From assembly GCA_013115135.1 (NCBI GenBank), contig JABANP010000121.1, positions 1-64,000 on the forward strand: 64,000 nt of DNA, given 5' to 3'. Positions 36,328 through 47,117 of the stretch are shown here, piece after piece; the first letter of the stretch is position 1; every line of letters starts with the position of its first letter. The position numbers and the translations under genes were made by a program. Under the pieces are notes generated by a model that searched no databases, had not been told where the DNA came from, and saw only the letters and a program-made list of their open reading frames with translations. Origin of the DNA: Perkinsus olseni. Lineage: Eukaryota > Perkinsozoa > Perkinsida > Perkinsidae.

Positions 36328-37017
36328 CGGGCTGTTCAATAGACAAGCGCGAGTTCGTTCCCAGGAACGTTCTTCAAGAACGTTCTTCAAGAACGTTCCT
36401 GGGATAGTGTTCAATAAACACGTTCCTGAAAAGTTTCGGGAACGTGCCTGGGCATGAACTTCAGGCATGTTCATCAAACACGTTCTTGAAGAACGTTCTT
36501 GAAGAACGTTCCTAGAGCGTGAATCGCGCTCCGCTCCGCTACGACAAGCAAGTCCAAAGAGGACTTTGAACTTCGCGAGAGCCCAGCGAATTTAGTTCAG
36601 TACGTAGAGGCTCTACGGTAGAGCGGCTGACTACCACCCTGGTGACCCGGGTTCGACCCCCCGACAATAGACAATCCCTTAGAGAAGTTGAGAATGGTCA
36701 GCACAGTACTAGCAGTAGAGGGCAGCGGTCGGTGGTGAGTCTCGCTGGCACCATCCCAGGGGCCGAACCACTCTGTGAAGACGAAATCCAGAGAGTGTCA
36801 CGCGCCACAAAATTCTCAGGCACGGTTAGACTGTTCCTGAAATTTACGTTCCTGGGAACGTGTTCAGGAACGTGCTTAGCGTCTTTTGAACATTCCTGGG
36901 CACGTTCCTGGGAATGTTCCTAGGAACGTTCCTAGCGCGCGTTTTTTGAACAAGATTTGTGCATTCCCGTTCCTGGGAACGCTCCTGAAACTCAGGAACG
37001 GTTTATTGAACAGCCCG
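36328..37017. mobile_element. MITE-like insertion with TIRs and 3-bp CTG duplication
   Basis: The left end CGGGCTGTTCAATAGAC and right end GTTTATTGAACAGCCCG are inverted repeats with one mismatch. CTG flanks both sides (36325-36327 and 37018-37020), consistent with a 3-bp TSD. Comparison with family copies shows the insertion point exactly. The interior holds long runs of GTTCCTGGGAACG- and GTTCTTGAAGAACG-type palindromes and a second TTCAATAAAC end at 36410, suggesting nested elements. No transposase frame is present. A 3-bp TSD fits PIF/Harbinger- or CACTA-like elements, but the superfamily is not certain. Confidence 0.8.
36618..36670 (+). other. tRNA-like segment inside the MITE (GT...AG)
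   Basis: GCTCTACGGTAGAGC is a good D-arm. GTGACCCGGGTTCGACCCCC is a T-arm/B-box. The text between lacks a well-paired anticodon stem. From GTAGAGC in the D-loop to ACAATAG it is 53 bp with intron-like ends. Confidence 0.5.
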
Positions 37018-37815
37018 CTGGTGTAGCGGTTGGTGCCCCGTGCGGTGACAGCGTGTCCAACGGTGAGAACAAGTTCGGCTCTCCCGTGCAGCAGAATCCC
37101 TTGGGTGGTGATTCCTACGACGTTAATGATACCATCATTGTCAGCGATATGGATAGACCGGAGGGCGGTCAGGTCGGGGACACTCCCTCGTGTATTGCAT
37201 GCCTCGCCTGCCTCGCGGAAGCCTAGAATCCCTTCTGTTGGTCCGTCTTCGATACGTGCGGCCTTTGGTGTAACTGTTGCTACGACTAGAGACCAGTTAG
37301 TGCCGACTTTGTTCTCGAATAACATCGTAACTAACATAGCGGCTACTCGTCATCATTTATTCATATTTTCTTCATGATACATTTATTTTGTTAAATCATT
37401 TATCGGCTTCCAATATTTCATACGAGTAAACTTCGTCTCACTCGTTATCCGCTAGAATCGTGTCGTGTTCTCGGAGACTCTCCGACGGAGAGACAGAGTT
37501 GGAAAGTGCCCTACGCCATCTCTGCAATCCACTTTGACCAAGCATCGTGCTTAAAGCATGTGACAGAGAGATACAGTCCCCAATGCTCCACGAAGCTTCA
37601 GTTGAGTTTTGAAACGTGCGGCCGGCTCTCGCGCGAACTCGCACGGCAGCGTCTTGACGATCAGCGCCATGGATTCACTAGCGCAAAGCAAATTTTCCTC
37701 TTGTGACATCAACAACTGATGGCTATAACAATAGAATGTTTTCATCAATACAAGTTGCCGACGGAGGATTGGTACCGATCCGCTTTGGCTCAGTCGCACG
37801 TGCATTACGGATCGT

Positions 37816-39273
37816 TCACGTGCACTCCGCTATTTCACTTGAGGGAGATTCTCCACTCTTTCCACCCCTCGACGTAGACGATCTCCGTCGCTTCCTTCTA
37901 CCACGATAGGCCTCCTCACTTAGTGCATTTTGACTGTTTTCACCAAGTAGTTGTTCCGGTGTAACTGAGGAGTTGATGGTTGGTACTCCGTCAGTGTATG
38001 CCAATGGAACGACTCGAGCGGGCGATACCGCACCCAACCGGTCTATCTTAATGCCGAGCCATAGATCCCAAGCGGCCCTGTCCTGCGACCAGCACATGAA
38101 AGTAGCCGCTGGCGAGAAGTTGCTGATCTCAAACGTATCTCCTGCATCAGTGAAAGCCTCGGCGATCTTATTGTGGTCGTGTCTGTCAGTGGCGTCGACA
38201 AACAAACAATCATTGAAAGGTAGCAAAGCTAGCGGTGGAGGAGCAAATACCAGCGCATCACCATTCCCTTCGTTGTGAGGAATTAGATAGAAGTACATCG
38301 ACTTATCTTTTGGGAGTGTGCTCTGTAAACATCGAGCCGTGATGCAAGAGATGAGTAGAGAGGCGACTAGAGATTTCTGACCTTCACCAGACAATTCCAG
38401 AGAGACCGTGTTGAGGTGTTCAGTTGCTTCTATGTTCACGTACGACCCTACCGCGGGAAGCATCGTAGACGTCTCAATAACCTGATGAGCTTCCGAAATG
38501 ATTGGCAATGAGGTTGCTATCTCTGGGGCGGTCTTGTCCGGGCTGTCATCCGAGTAACTTGGCGCGTCCCAAGTCTGGGTTGGGGTGGCAGAAGCTGGTG
38601 GCATGGATGATGGACTAGCCTGCATCGTGACCATGGATAGGTTCAGGATGGAGTTATATTCGCTAGTTTCTGTCACTCGTCTTCTTGTTACCGTTCAGTC
38701 ATCACTGTTGCGGTAGAAACCAGCTCGGCGGTTGACCACAGCGTACTCGTTCAACTTCACAGGATATGTAAGATTATATGCACCCGCACGACCAAGGGAG
38801 ATAACCCAGGAGTCACCGAAGGGACAGAGACGGAAGCCAGGCCTAACCCAAGCCGCGGGAGGGATTCCCAGTCCCTGAGCCACCTCCATGAAGTACGCCT
38901 TCGACCAGTTGTTGCGCTCTACTGTGAAGCACTGTCTCTGGAACACGTTATTTGAGCCTCCAATCTCACCAGGTATGAAGAATCGATCTGCATTCAGTGC
39001 ATTGTACCGTTTGACTTCTGCATAACGAGGCATCTCGATATCGCGTCCGTCTCCCCCTATGGTGACACGCATCAACGCTCTATTATCGTCTGTCGGGTCA
39101 AGGGCTCTGACGTGAACCTTCACACGTATCGATTTCCCAAGGAAGTTCACGTCCTCGGTACTGATGTAATATCCGGCTGCTAGGGGACGCCGAGGGCGCC
39201 TGGCACTCGAGACAACTTGTTGAATGACGATGGAGAGGACGAGCGCTCGCGCGACATGGGACACCGACATCAT
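37816..39273 (-). CDS. secreted two-domain lineage-specific protein, interrupted by one TGA
   Basis: Start MMSVSHVARALVLSIVIQQV is a signal peptide. Domain 1 (to about 38700) contains GKSIRVKVHVRALD, GLGIPPAAWVRPGFR and SLGRAGAYNLT. An in-frame TGA lies at 38695-38697; the same frame then continues to 37816. Domain 2 (about 38420-38000) contains ARCLQSTLPKDKSMYFY, LVFAPPPLALL, DATDRHDHNKIAEAF and FMCWSQDRAAWDLWLGIKID. Domain 2 is shared with the proteins at 44.7-46.7 and 50.5-52.6 kb, where it follows other repeats. In the decayed copy at 0.76-2.1 kb the TGA position is TTG. So this is either a pseudogene with one stop or a truncated secreted domain 1. Function unknown. Confidence 0.7.
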
Positions 39274-39752
39274 GGTGAATAACAACGTTTGATGGAATAA
39301 ACGTCATCGAGCGCATCCCGCGTCCTGGGCGTGCCGAAGGCGAGCGAGTATCGTATTGTCGCATACAGTACAGGGGAGGAGCAGGGGATCGCCAGGCGAT
39401 GCACAGCCATAGGCTGTCGAGCATCAGAAAAGACTGTCTCTTAGAGACAGCCTCTCGCGGGCGTGCAGGTAGTCCACACGAGGCGGGTGGGCGTGATCTT
39501 ACTAGCTGATCGTTCAGTCGTAATGAGTGAGCCCCTGATATCTACTAGTCCGACTAGTCTAGTCGTTTCCGTTCCGCAAGAGGTCCTCGAGGCGGGTGCG
39601 ACGCCCTCGGTTTGTCCGACTGGTGAATCGTGGCACGGGCTCCTCTGCTCCGCGTAGCTTCACGGCGTCACGTTGTTCGTGTAGCCCGCTTACTCGTCTC
39701 GTCTTGGCCAGAAGCCTGAAGACTGCCATCAACCCACGCTCACTGTAGAGAC

Positions 39753-40064
39753 ATGAAGCCCTCATTCTTCGTGACGATTCTGTTCATCATTGGTGGAGTG
39801 GTTGGTGCCCCGTACGATCGGCCCGTAGCTAACGGTACGGATATGCTCGACTACCACATTCTGCTGGAACTCTTGCGTGGTCATTCCTACGAGATTGGTA
39901 ATACCACTAACGCCAGTGACACGGTCGGCTTAGAAGGCGGCCAGCTCGACAAGAGTGCCTTGTGCTATGCGTGCCTCGCTTGCCTCATCGATGTCTTGGC
40001 TCCCGCTTGTTGGCCTATCTTGGCCGGATGCGGCGGAACCTTCTGTGACTGTTGCCATGACTAA
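39753..40064 (+). CDS. small secreted Cys-rich protein, family copy 6
   Basis: 103 residues from MKPSFFVTILFIIGGVVGAP. A variable region with NGT and NTT/NAS sequons is followed by CYACLACLIDVLAPACWP and GCGGTFCDCCHD. It lies 480 bp from the 5' end of the divergent gene at 37.8-39.3 kb. It appears intact. Confidence 0.85.
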   Translation: MKPSFFVTILFIIGGVVGAPYDRPVANGTDMLDYHILLELLRGHSYEIGNTTNASDTVGLEGGQLDKSALCYACLACLIDVLAPACWPILAGCGGTFCDCCHD

Positions 40065-40069
40065 GGGCA

Positions 40070-41600
40070 AGCTAGTGTGGAATGGTCTATAGTACGAACT
40101 CTTTACTGTTGCTGGTTCATATCTTCGCTAACATACCGTTGGCAGGTAATGATTTGATTCTCATTAATCCATCATTATACATTTAATTTCGCGACTTCGA
40201 TCCTTCCCCTTTATATGAGTAAACTTTGTCTTAACCATAATCCACTAGGCCCGTATTTCCTAGAAAGCTCGACTTGCGTGCGTGGTACTTTCACCAGAGA
40301 CAGAACCTATACAAGACATAGCGAGGCGTTGGTGGCGCCGCACAATGGCCCTCCATGTAACCCATCACGTCCAGTACAACCAATGGGAGCTGTCACCGAT
40401 CTATACTCAATCCCGAAAATCGAATCGAGCCTCCCTAACGAGAAGTGTGGTCGCGGGTGGAGATGAGAGTTGAGAGTGTTTCCATTCGTTCCGTCTGCTG
40501 CCCACACCTTCCGCTGCTTACCCCCCGCTGCCATTCTATACTGGCCCAAATTGGATCGTCCGATTTCATCCTGCCCATTCCATCCACTGACAAGCGCCCG
40601 AAATTGGACATTTCCATCTCACCATGTTCTATTTCACGCAGCCTCTTTACTCCGAGAGTTTTTCATCCACTGGAGTTGGCCATCAGGCTTGGCCCCGGGG
40701 GTACTGCATAGTAGATCAAGTCACTAACCAATAGACAAAGACTCCCTCATAATGAGGGCCTCATTGCAATATGTTCTATTCTCACCTTCTCCCTCATGGC
40801 TTCAGGGTGATGCATTCTCTTCGACAGGGGGCCCAGTTCTTTGCCTTCGCCACGCCATAATACAAGGGTTATGAGTATGGCGACGTTACCTATGAGTCGC
40901 TAGCGACCTGCGGGTCGCAAGTAGGACCAGTCAAGTCGAGTACTCGATGGCGCGCCACGGCGTCACCGTGACGCCCACCCTGTGGCTATAATGGAGCATC
41001 TGGGCGTCCTCCCCGCTGATCGGAGAAGTATTCAATAAGATTAGCAATGGATCCAGAAGCAGTACCACTGCATTGAGAAGACCGCAACAGCTGGCGACTG
41101 CGACACTTCTTGCGACAGACCACCATCGTGTCGAATTGGCGTGATGACAGCCGGCGGCGGCGGCGCCCTTTGTGCTGAGGGACGTGGCGACAGTACCATA
41201 TACAGCACGATGTACAAGGAAAGATCCTATCGAGGCTCACTCTGTAGCACGCACGCGCATCCCTGTCTTCTGAAGCGGACCGCGCAGTACTTTCTTTTCT
41301 AGGAATCTTAGGTCGAACCTCGTATTATACAGAGGAGTACTTCTTCAATGGCTCGGAGTAGCCCGAGTGTCTGTTGTCAGTAGTAACCCGCCTCACCCGC
41401 TGAGTGTGTTCCTCGATTCGTCCGGGTAGGCAACTGATTCAAGCTATTGCCGTCTCGGCTCTTCTGCCACCTAGCCCTTTCGCGCGATACCAACTCTTTG
41501 GGAACTCGTAGCGCTGTTCAGAGCGCATTAATTGCAAGGTACTTTACAGCAAGCGGCCTCGTCAGCCCCTTCTCGTAGTGGTACATCGTCGCTGCAACTG
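40070..41600. other. no gene recognised before the carrier gene
   Basis: Short frames only. The unresolved 5' exons of the peroxisomal carrier may lie in the last part. Confidence 0.35.
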
Positions 41601-43466
41601 CTGTCGCTGAAGAATATCCCAATATTATACCAAGGCATTGGGAGCTCGGTCGAGGCCTTGCTCGTCAGCTACTTTGTATTCTTTTTTACGTTCGCGTAAG
41701 TTTCTCACTGGGTCACGACGGTGGTCATTTCGGTGCGTGCGACTCGCACAAGAGAACACATCGGGCGTTCGGTGTTACTGCTAGGATGGTTCTGGAATGT
41801 CGAGGATGGCGACCTTAGATACTTCCGGAGATTGAGATTGAGGGTGTCCGGCAAGGGCAAGCCGAGCCCTGTGGATAATCTGATATCGTCGATGGCAGCA
41901 GGAGTCATCAATGTAGTAACGCGTGAGACCGCTTCGACCCGTTGGGAGGCATCTATGGATGATCTAACGGGTTGCTATTATCATGTGCACTTACAGCGTC
42001 GTTGCGAGAGAGCGTTGTTCTGTCGAATAGCTATTGAATGGGAGTGAAAGCCAGTGAACTGGACGGTATAGCGGAAGAGGAAATTGAGCATTTTCCGAGC
42101 ACCCATACATGCTATTCAAGGGTAATGCTTGACTTTCCGGCGAGAACGATGGGTTCCCGAGAGACAATGGCTCGTTGCTGAGTAGACCGGCGTCCAGGCG
42201 AGTGCCATCATCAGTCCTCTTCGTAGACTCTCAACTCATGGCGCTCATATCGGAGCGTTTCAAAGGCATCTATTCTCATCACGAGGACGCTTTCCGGGCA
42301 CTGTACAGATCCTGTTCCCACCGCAGGTTCTGGTTACAAGCCCGTTGTGGGTATATGCCACCAGCAAGCGTCTTGGATTGGCTCAACCGTGGCGACTCCT
42401 TCCCGTCCTTCCTCATGAGGACGGAGAAGTGGAGTGATTTATGGAAGGGTAGTAGCTGAGTAGATCGCCTTGTATTCATGGTTCGTTCCAAGTCAGGCAC
42501 AACAGCTTCATTGTGGCTTGTAAGTAATCCAGTTGTGCATTTTGTGGTATACGAAAGTGGACGGCTGGCATTGCTAAGTCGGGAGCCTGCTAGACGAAGG
42601 GTAGTAGTATCCTCATCGTCAGTGTGAACGAGCAAGACTCAGTGATGCGAAAATCTTTGAAGAGTCCACAGGGAATTGTGATCGTTGGGATACTGATACT
42701 GGAAATCGTATTCGTGGTTGAACCTTCTTTTTGGGCAGTCACTCCGCCAAACGAACATCTGTGCCTTCTTCCGAGTGCTGTCATCGCGGTCGTATGAGGC
42801 TGTTGGGAACTGCTCGGGCGCAGTGTAGTTGCTTTGTCAACAAGTTCGTCTTTAATCTTAGGGATTTTCGGGGATAGAGGATGGGAGGCTAGTAGAGGAG
42901 GTGAGAGTTCTCACGGACAGGCAAGCGGTGGTGTTGGGCGGAGTGGCCAAGTTCTGCGCGACGATGGCTACATACCCTCTACAGGTGAGGAGGTTGATGT
43001 CCTCGCCTTCCACGCGGGAGGCTTAGGGTTCGAACCGCGGTTTGTACCTTTTTAGTTGGTCCAGACAATACTCAGAGCACAAGGGTCGTCGCAGGCCTCT
43101 TTGTCCACATTGGGATGCCTCCTGGCTGTTTATAGGCGGAGTGGTGTTCTTGGTTGCTACGCTGGACTGCAGGCGAAACTAACTCAAACAGTAAGGGCTG
43201 GGTCTGAGCGAGAGGTATGCACCTGAAGACCATATGGCTCACCTGTGATTCCCTAGTTCATTTACGTTCTCGGCTGAATAGAAGTATGGCTCACTATGGC
43301 GAGACCCCGGTTCGATCCCTGGTTCTTGAATCTTTCTTCCATTTTTCAGGTATTGAATGCGATGTTGATGTCTGTATTATACGAGAGGATCCTTAAACTA
43401 GTCCACCATAACTCTCTGGTCCTCTCAGCTGCTCTGAAGAAGTACCGAGCTAAGTTGGCCGAGTAG
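41601..43466 (+). CDS. SLC25A17: peroxisomal nucleotide carrier, PMP34/SLC25A17-like (5' end unresolved)
   Basis: Exons read in order with the mitochondrial-carrier fold typical of PMP34. At about 41601 is LYQGIGSSVEALLVSYFVFF; at about 41843, GKGKPSPVDNLISSMAAGVI. At about 42500 is SLWLVSNPVVHFVVYE; at 42925-42984, LGGVAKFCATMATYPLQ. The exon 43056-43190 starts LVQTILRAQGSS and ends CYAGLQAKLTQT; 43350-43466 starts VLNAMLMSVLYERILKL, with TAG at 43464. The ATYPLQ...QTILRAQ signature matches PMP34 rather than mitochondrial carriers. Such proteins exchange ATP, CoA or NAD across the peroxisomal membrane. The second module (VLSNSY then a stop-like TGA near 42027) is poorly resolved; an exon border there is uncertain. 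Confidence 0.82.
42985..43055 (+). other. 71-bp tRNA-Gly-like intron of the carrier gene
   Basis: The boundaries are fixed by protein homology: ATYPLQ ends at 42984 and LVQTILR starts at 43056; the ends are GTGAGG and TTTTTAG. The interior CTCGCCTTCCACGCGGG folds as an anticodon arm with a 5-bp stem (one T-G pair) and a 7-nt loop carrying TCC, as in tRNA-Gly(UCC). AGGCTTA and GGGTTCGAACC follow as variable loop and T-arm. The 5' acceptor strand and D-stem are not preserved. The length equals a tRNA. Confidence 0.88.
43191..43349 (+). other. 159-bp intron of the carrier gene containing a tRNA-like sequence
   Basis: The ends are GTAAGG and TTTTTCAG, confirmed by coding on both sides. It contains GGCTCACTATGGCGAGACC and CCCCGGTTCGATCCCTGG (T-arm/B-box), about 40 nt before the 3' splice site. 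Confidence 0.75.
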
Positions 43467-43506
43467 CCGTGCGGTCGGTCCCGAGTTCAATTCCCACCGG
43501 CCGCAT
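43445..43506 (+). other. tRNA-like sequence overlapping the carrier stop codon
   Basis: GTTGGCCGAGTAGCCG resembles a tRNA A-box (Leu/Ser type), its TAG being the stop codon. CCCGAGTTCAATTCCCACC resembles a B-box. The spacing is too short for a functional tRNA and it may be coincidental. Confidence 0.3.
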
Positions 43507-43654
43507 TTGCTTTCTGTAACATGAACTTCTGAATTGCGTATTCTCTGCGGTCTCCACCTAGGGAGTGCTGGTCGGGCTTATCACGTTGTCGCTGTACTTC
43601 ACAACAATTCTCGATTTTCTCTCACGTAATAATCAACTTGTTGAGTTAGAAGTG

Positions 43655-43730
43655 CTCGGCGTGAGGGTCGAACCCGGGTTCTTTACATGGCGGTTCTGCG
43701 TTGGTGAGCGAACTCTCCCCCGACAACTCC
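43655..43730 (-). other. degenerate tRNA-like sequence downstream of the carrier
   Basis: The minus strand reads GAACCCGGGTTCGACCCTCA, a strong T-arm, preceded by GAGTTCGCTCACCAACGC. Acceptor strands do not pair. Confidence 0.4.
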
Positions 43731-44564
43731 CGCTCATAATCATCAACCGGACTTTGAGTCCGATTCCAAGTCCGAAAGTTGAAACAAGGGAGTCAAGCTG
43801 GTGTCAAGGGTGAAAAACTCCACTGGGAGGGATTCGTGCGGGTGATGATTATGCAATTCGCACTCTAACGCAAGCGTAAGCCGTTGATATTTTGGGAACC
43901 GCCCTATCAGTACTATTCCTGCTTGTGACTCATCAGACTCCATCGGGATTCATGTACACGTAGTTGGCCCTTGTTATGGGCCATAACTTATGGCAAATGA
44001 GGTGCGGTGGTGATGGCATGTTGTGGTTATGTAAGGAGTGGTAGGGTTATGGCGAATGTGCCGCGAAAGGCCTTTGAGTGACTCCTACGTCCTGAAACCC
44101 AGTGTTGTGGTTAACTAATCGTGTCTTGCTTCTCGACAATCGAACAAGGTGGTCGTTCGCGTGTGGTGTGCTCATAATTGTTCATAATAACTTCAGCGTT
44201 TAACACAAGCATCGCGTCGGTCGGATCGACCCGATCCCATGGAGGACACAGAGAAAGACCCCTGAGAGTATGAAGGCTCTTCCGGTATCAGGCTGATACT
44301 CGGTTAGGTCTGTTATGATATCGAGCGTGATCTCCGCGTTGCGTGCTCCAGCTTCTTCGCAGCAGCTGCGGCCTCCGTCACCGGTATACCGAGTGCGGCA
44401 AATGGTGCCTCACAGTTCGTGAGTCTTCCGACTTCCTCTTTAGCGCGAAGGTTTCCCAGAGCTCCTGAGCTCAAGTAACGCTATACCATCTACAACTGAT
44501 AACATCATTACAAAACAACATCATGATTAGCACCATCACTTATTTTCATCTATCCCTATATACC

Positions 44565-46698
44565 CTACGGGCGGGTCTTCAATCGTTTAACCGCGGAAAC
44601 TCCTCCACTAAGTGGTCCACTTTCCGTAGTACCCTTTGCTGATTTGTGGCCGATCAGTCTATCATCCTCGGTCTCCTGACTCGGCCCGATCAGCCAGTCA
44701 TCCACAAGTAGTTGTTCCATTCCCTGTGAGTAGTCAGGTTGCATATGAATCATGACTGTACTGTAGTTGAACGACGCAATCGGGCAATAACTCGCCCTGC
44801 TCGTCCATCCTCAAGCCAAGACGTAGATCCCAGGCGGCCCTGTTCTGCGACCAGCACATAAAACTAGTCGCTGGAGTGAAGATGCTGATCTCAAGCGTAT
44901 TCTCAGTATCGTTGTAAGCCTCGGCGATCTCTTTCCAGTCTCGTCTGTCAGTGGCGTCGAAATGGAAACATGAAGCGTCCACGCGAGTCAGCTTCAACGA
45001 TGGAGAAGCGAATGCCAACCCGTCGACTCCCTCCGAAGGCACCCTAGTGAAGTACTCCGGCTTGTGCTCAGGGAGTGTACTCTGTGAGCAACGAGTCGTG
45101 ATGCAAAACAGCATAAGGCTGGCCAGCAGCGGTTCTTGAGCTCCTCCCGAAACTTCCAGAGAAATCACGTGGAGCTGTTCAGTTACTTCCTTGTTGACGT
45201 ACATCCCGGTCGCAGGAGGCATCACATGGAGCATAGTGAGCTGAGGAACTCCCTGCTCGGCCGGCAGTCCTGCTTCCATCTGAGCGTCACCATCGTGACG
45301 CCATGGGGAAGCCTCATATATCGTCATCATAGATGTATCCCAAGAAGGGTTGTAGTTGTTGGCCTCTGCCATCTGTCCTTGAGTCACCCAATCGACCGGT
45401 GTCACAGGGACTTGTATGTCCGATGGATGAGGATGAGCCGAAGCTCCGAAGGGCGGTCGGCTCCTTTCAGAAATGTGGTCATCTGCAATTCTTGGTCTCC
45501 GTTCTCCCACATATTCGTCTCCTTTCTTCATGATGACTGGTAGAAGTACTTCATCAATTTGGGTTTGGCATCTGCTTGCGCTGCCGAAGAAGACAACCCA
45601 ATCACCCGATGCCCAACAGAGGTGAAATGATGAGGTCAGGTGGACACCTGCTTCAATTGAAGACCTGTCGTAGACGCGGCGAAGCTCCACCGTGTGCATT
45701 TGATTCCTAGGAAGCACCCAACAGCTGTTCCGGGGGATTGCCCTGTTCCCACGCACAGTCGTCTGAAGAGATCTTCCGGCCCTTTTTTGCCGCAATACGA
45801 CAGTCGCATTCCCTGTTGGATCCTCTAGTGGCATTCTTACTTCATCACTCGAGCTAGAGAATCGAAACCAAGCCTTGATATCGTCATTAACGGTGGGGAG
45901 GACCTCCATTGTCATCCACTTCAGAGTGCCGACAGTCGAAGTGTTGCCGTAGTAATGTCCCGGTTTCGGCTTGTTGATCCTCTTTTCTCGGGCAAGGGGT
46001 AGCGGTAACGGGTATGCAGCAACGGCTGAAGGCATGTTTGATGGGGTAGCTCCGTGCCCCGTCATCATTCGTGAATCCGGTGGAGGTTCGTAGTTGTTGA
46101 CTCCTGTCTTCTGCGGCTTGCTTCCTTCAACCATGCTACTGAGCGCGACAAGCGAACTTCCTTGCGACTGACCGTTTTCTCTCACGACCATCACCACCGG
46201 AGAGGATACTTCATCAATCTGCCTTCTACATCTACTTTGACTGCCGAGGAATAGCACCCAATTTCCTGACGTCCAACAGAGATGAAATGATGAAGTCAGT
46301 TGACCGTATCGTTCAATCGAGAATTTGCTGTAGACATGGAAAAGCATAATCGCATACGTCTGATGATTTGGAAGTGCCCAACAGTCTCTTCTCGAAATCT
46401 TGTATCCCTTGGCGTGCACGGTTGTGTGAATATAGTTTCCTCTCGATTTCCGCTTCAACACAACGATCTCGTCTTCCCTTCTCGGCATCCTGTCACTCAC
46501 CGTAGCATTGCCGAATAGGAACCAAGCATTGATATCGTCACCCGGCGATGGGCGCACGGTCATTTCTATCCACCCCAGCGTGCCGACAGTAGTTGAGGTG
46601 TTTCCGTAGTAGCGACCTGGTTTAATCCTATCGACGTTTCCTCCCCGAGCAAGGATGTATGAGATCCATAAACTGCATGCTTTGAGTAGCCGTGGCAT
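44565..46698 (-). CDS. secreted repeat protein: two GRYYGN domains plus C-terminal domain
   Basis: By homology with the 52.6-kb paralogue the start is MPRLLKACSLWISYILARGG at 46698, a signal peptide. Two ~150-residue repeats follow, each opening PGRYYGNTST then VGTLGWI (or LKWM) and ending SFHLCW then W.(L/F)FLGS and a Cys-containing tail. A low-complexity Pro/Ser linker separates them. The C-terminal domain has SRCSQSTLPEH-type text, LAFASPSLKL, DATDRRDWKEIAEAY and MCWSQNRAAWDLRLGLRMD. The main frame stops at 44734 because of one extra T; in the next frame the family's tail (EQLLVDDWLIG to VKRLKTRP) is still present to 44565. Function unknown; only these family copies were recognised. Confidence 0.75.
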
Positions 46699-46768
46699 CG
46701 AAAATGTGGCGTACAACGGGCGCTGAGAGGCAGAATTTCTGCCGCAGAAACTTTCCTAGTAAATCTCA

Positions 46769-46990
46769 TTGATGTCATCAAGCGATGGAAATCGTGCAGT
46801 CGATCGAGATGCCATCGTCATTGCAGAGTGCAGTAAAAGTTTTACTGTGAAACTCATCGGTGGGAATGAGCATGCCCGATATTTCCACTCTTTCGAGCAG
46901 CGTGGATGTTACGATACTGATTGTCCAACTGGTCACCCGAGACGAGACTATGGATGAGAGCAGGGACCGCACTGTTCCGTGAAACGTTGA
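46769..46990. repeat. conserved 5' flank of the repeat-protein family
   Basis: GCGATGGAAATCGTGCAGTC, CATCGGTGGGAATGAGCA and CTTTCGAGCAGC recur with changes at 52.69-52.79 and 52.98-53.10 kb, always just upstream of a family gene start. This could be a shared promoter or leader, or simply part of the duplicated unit. Confidence 0.6.
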
Positions 46991-47117
46991 CATTCCTAGC
47001 ATTTCCACCGTCTTCTCAGGACAAGATGGTTGAGCTTCGTGGAAGGCACGGCGAAAAATGTAATCCAGATAACGCAATACTCAGATGAAGGAGACATCAG
47101 TCCCAAATTGAGATTCT

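Larger units (their letters stand above)
36288..37269 (+). pseudogene. secreted Cys-rich family copy 5, split by a transposon
   Basis: The start is MKISFIVTIPFIT at 36288, then a 690-bp insertion interrupts the signal peptide. The gene resumes at about 37021 with GVAVGAPCGD. After CIACLACLAEA there is an in-frame TAG at 37224; beyond it the last family residues are still readable (FDTCGLWCNCCYD) up to a second TAG. The gene is therefore disrupted twice. If the insertion were removed as an intron it would still end early. Confidence 0.85.

Noticed and set aside
38695..42030. TGA read as tryptophan (reassigned genetic code), suggested by in-frame TGAs at 38.7 and about 42.03 kb
   Set aside because: Secreted-family copies 1 and 3 use TGA and TAA at the same terminal position, and PRP38B ends at TGA right after its conserved tail. 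TGA therefore behaves as stop here.
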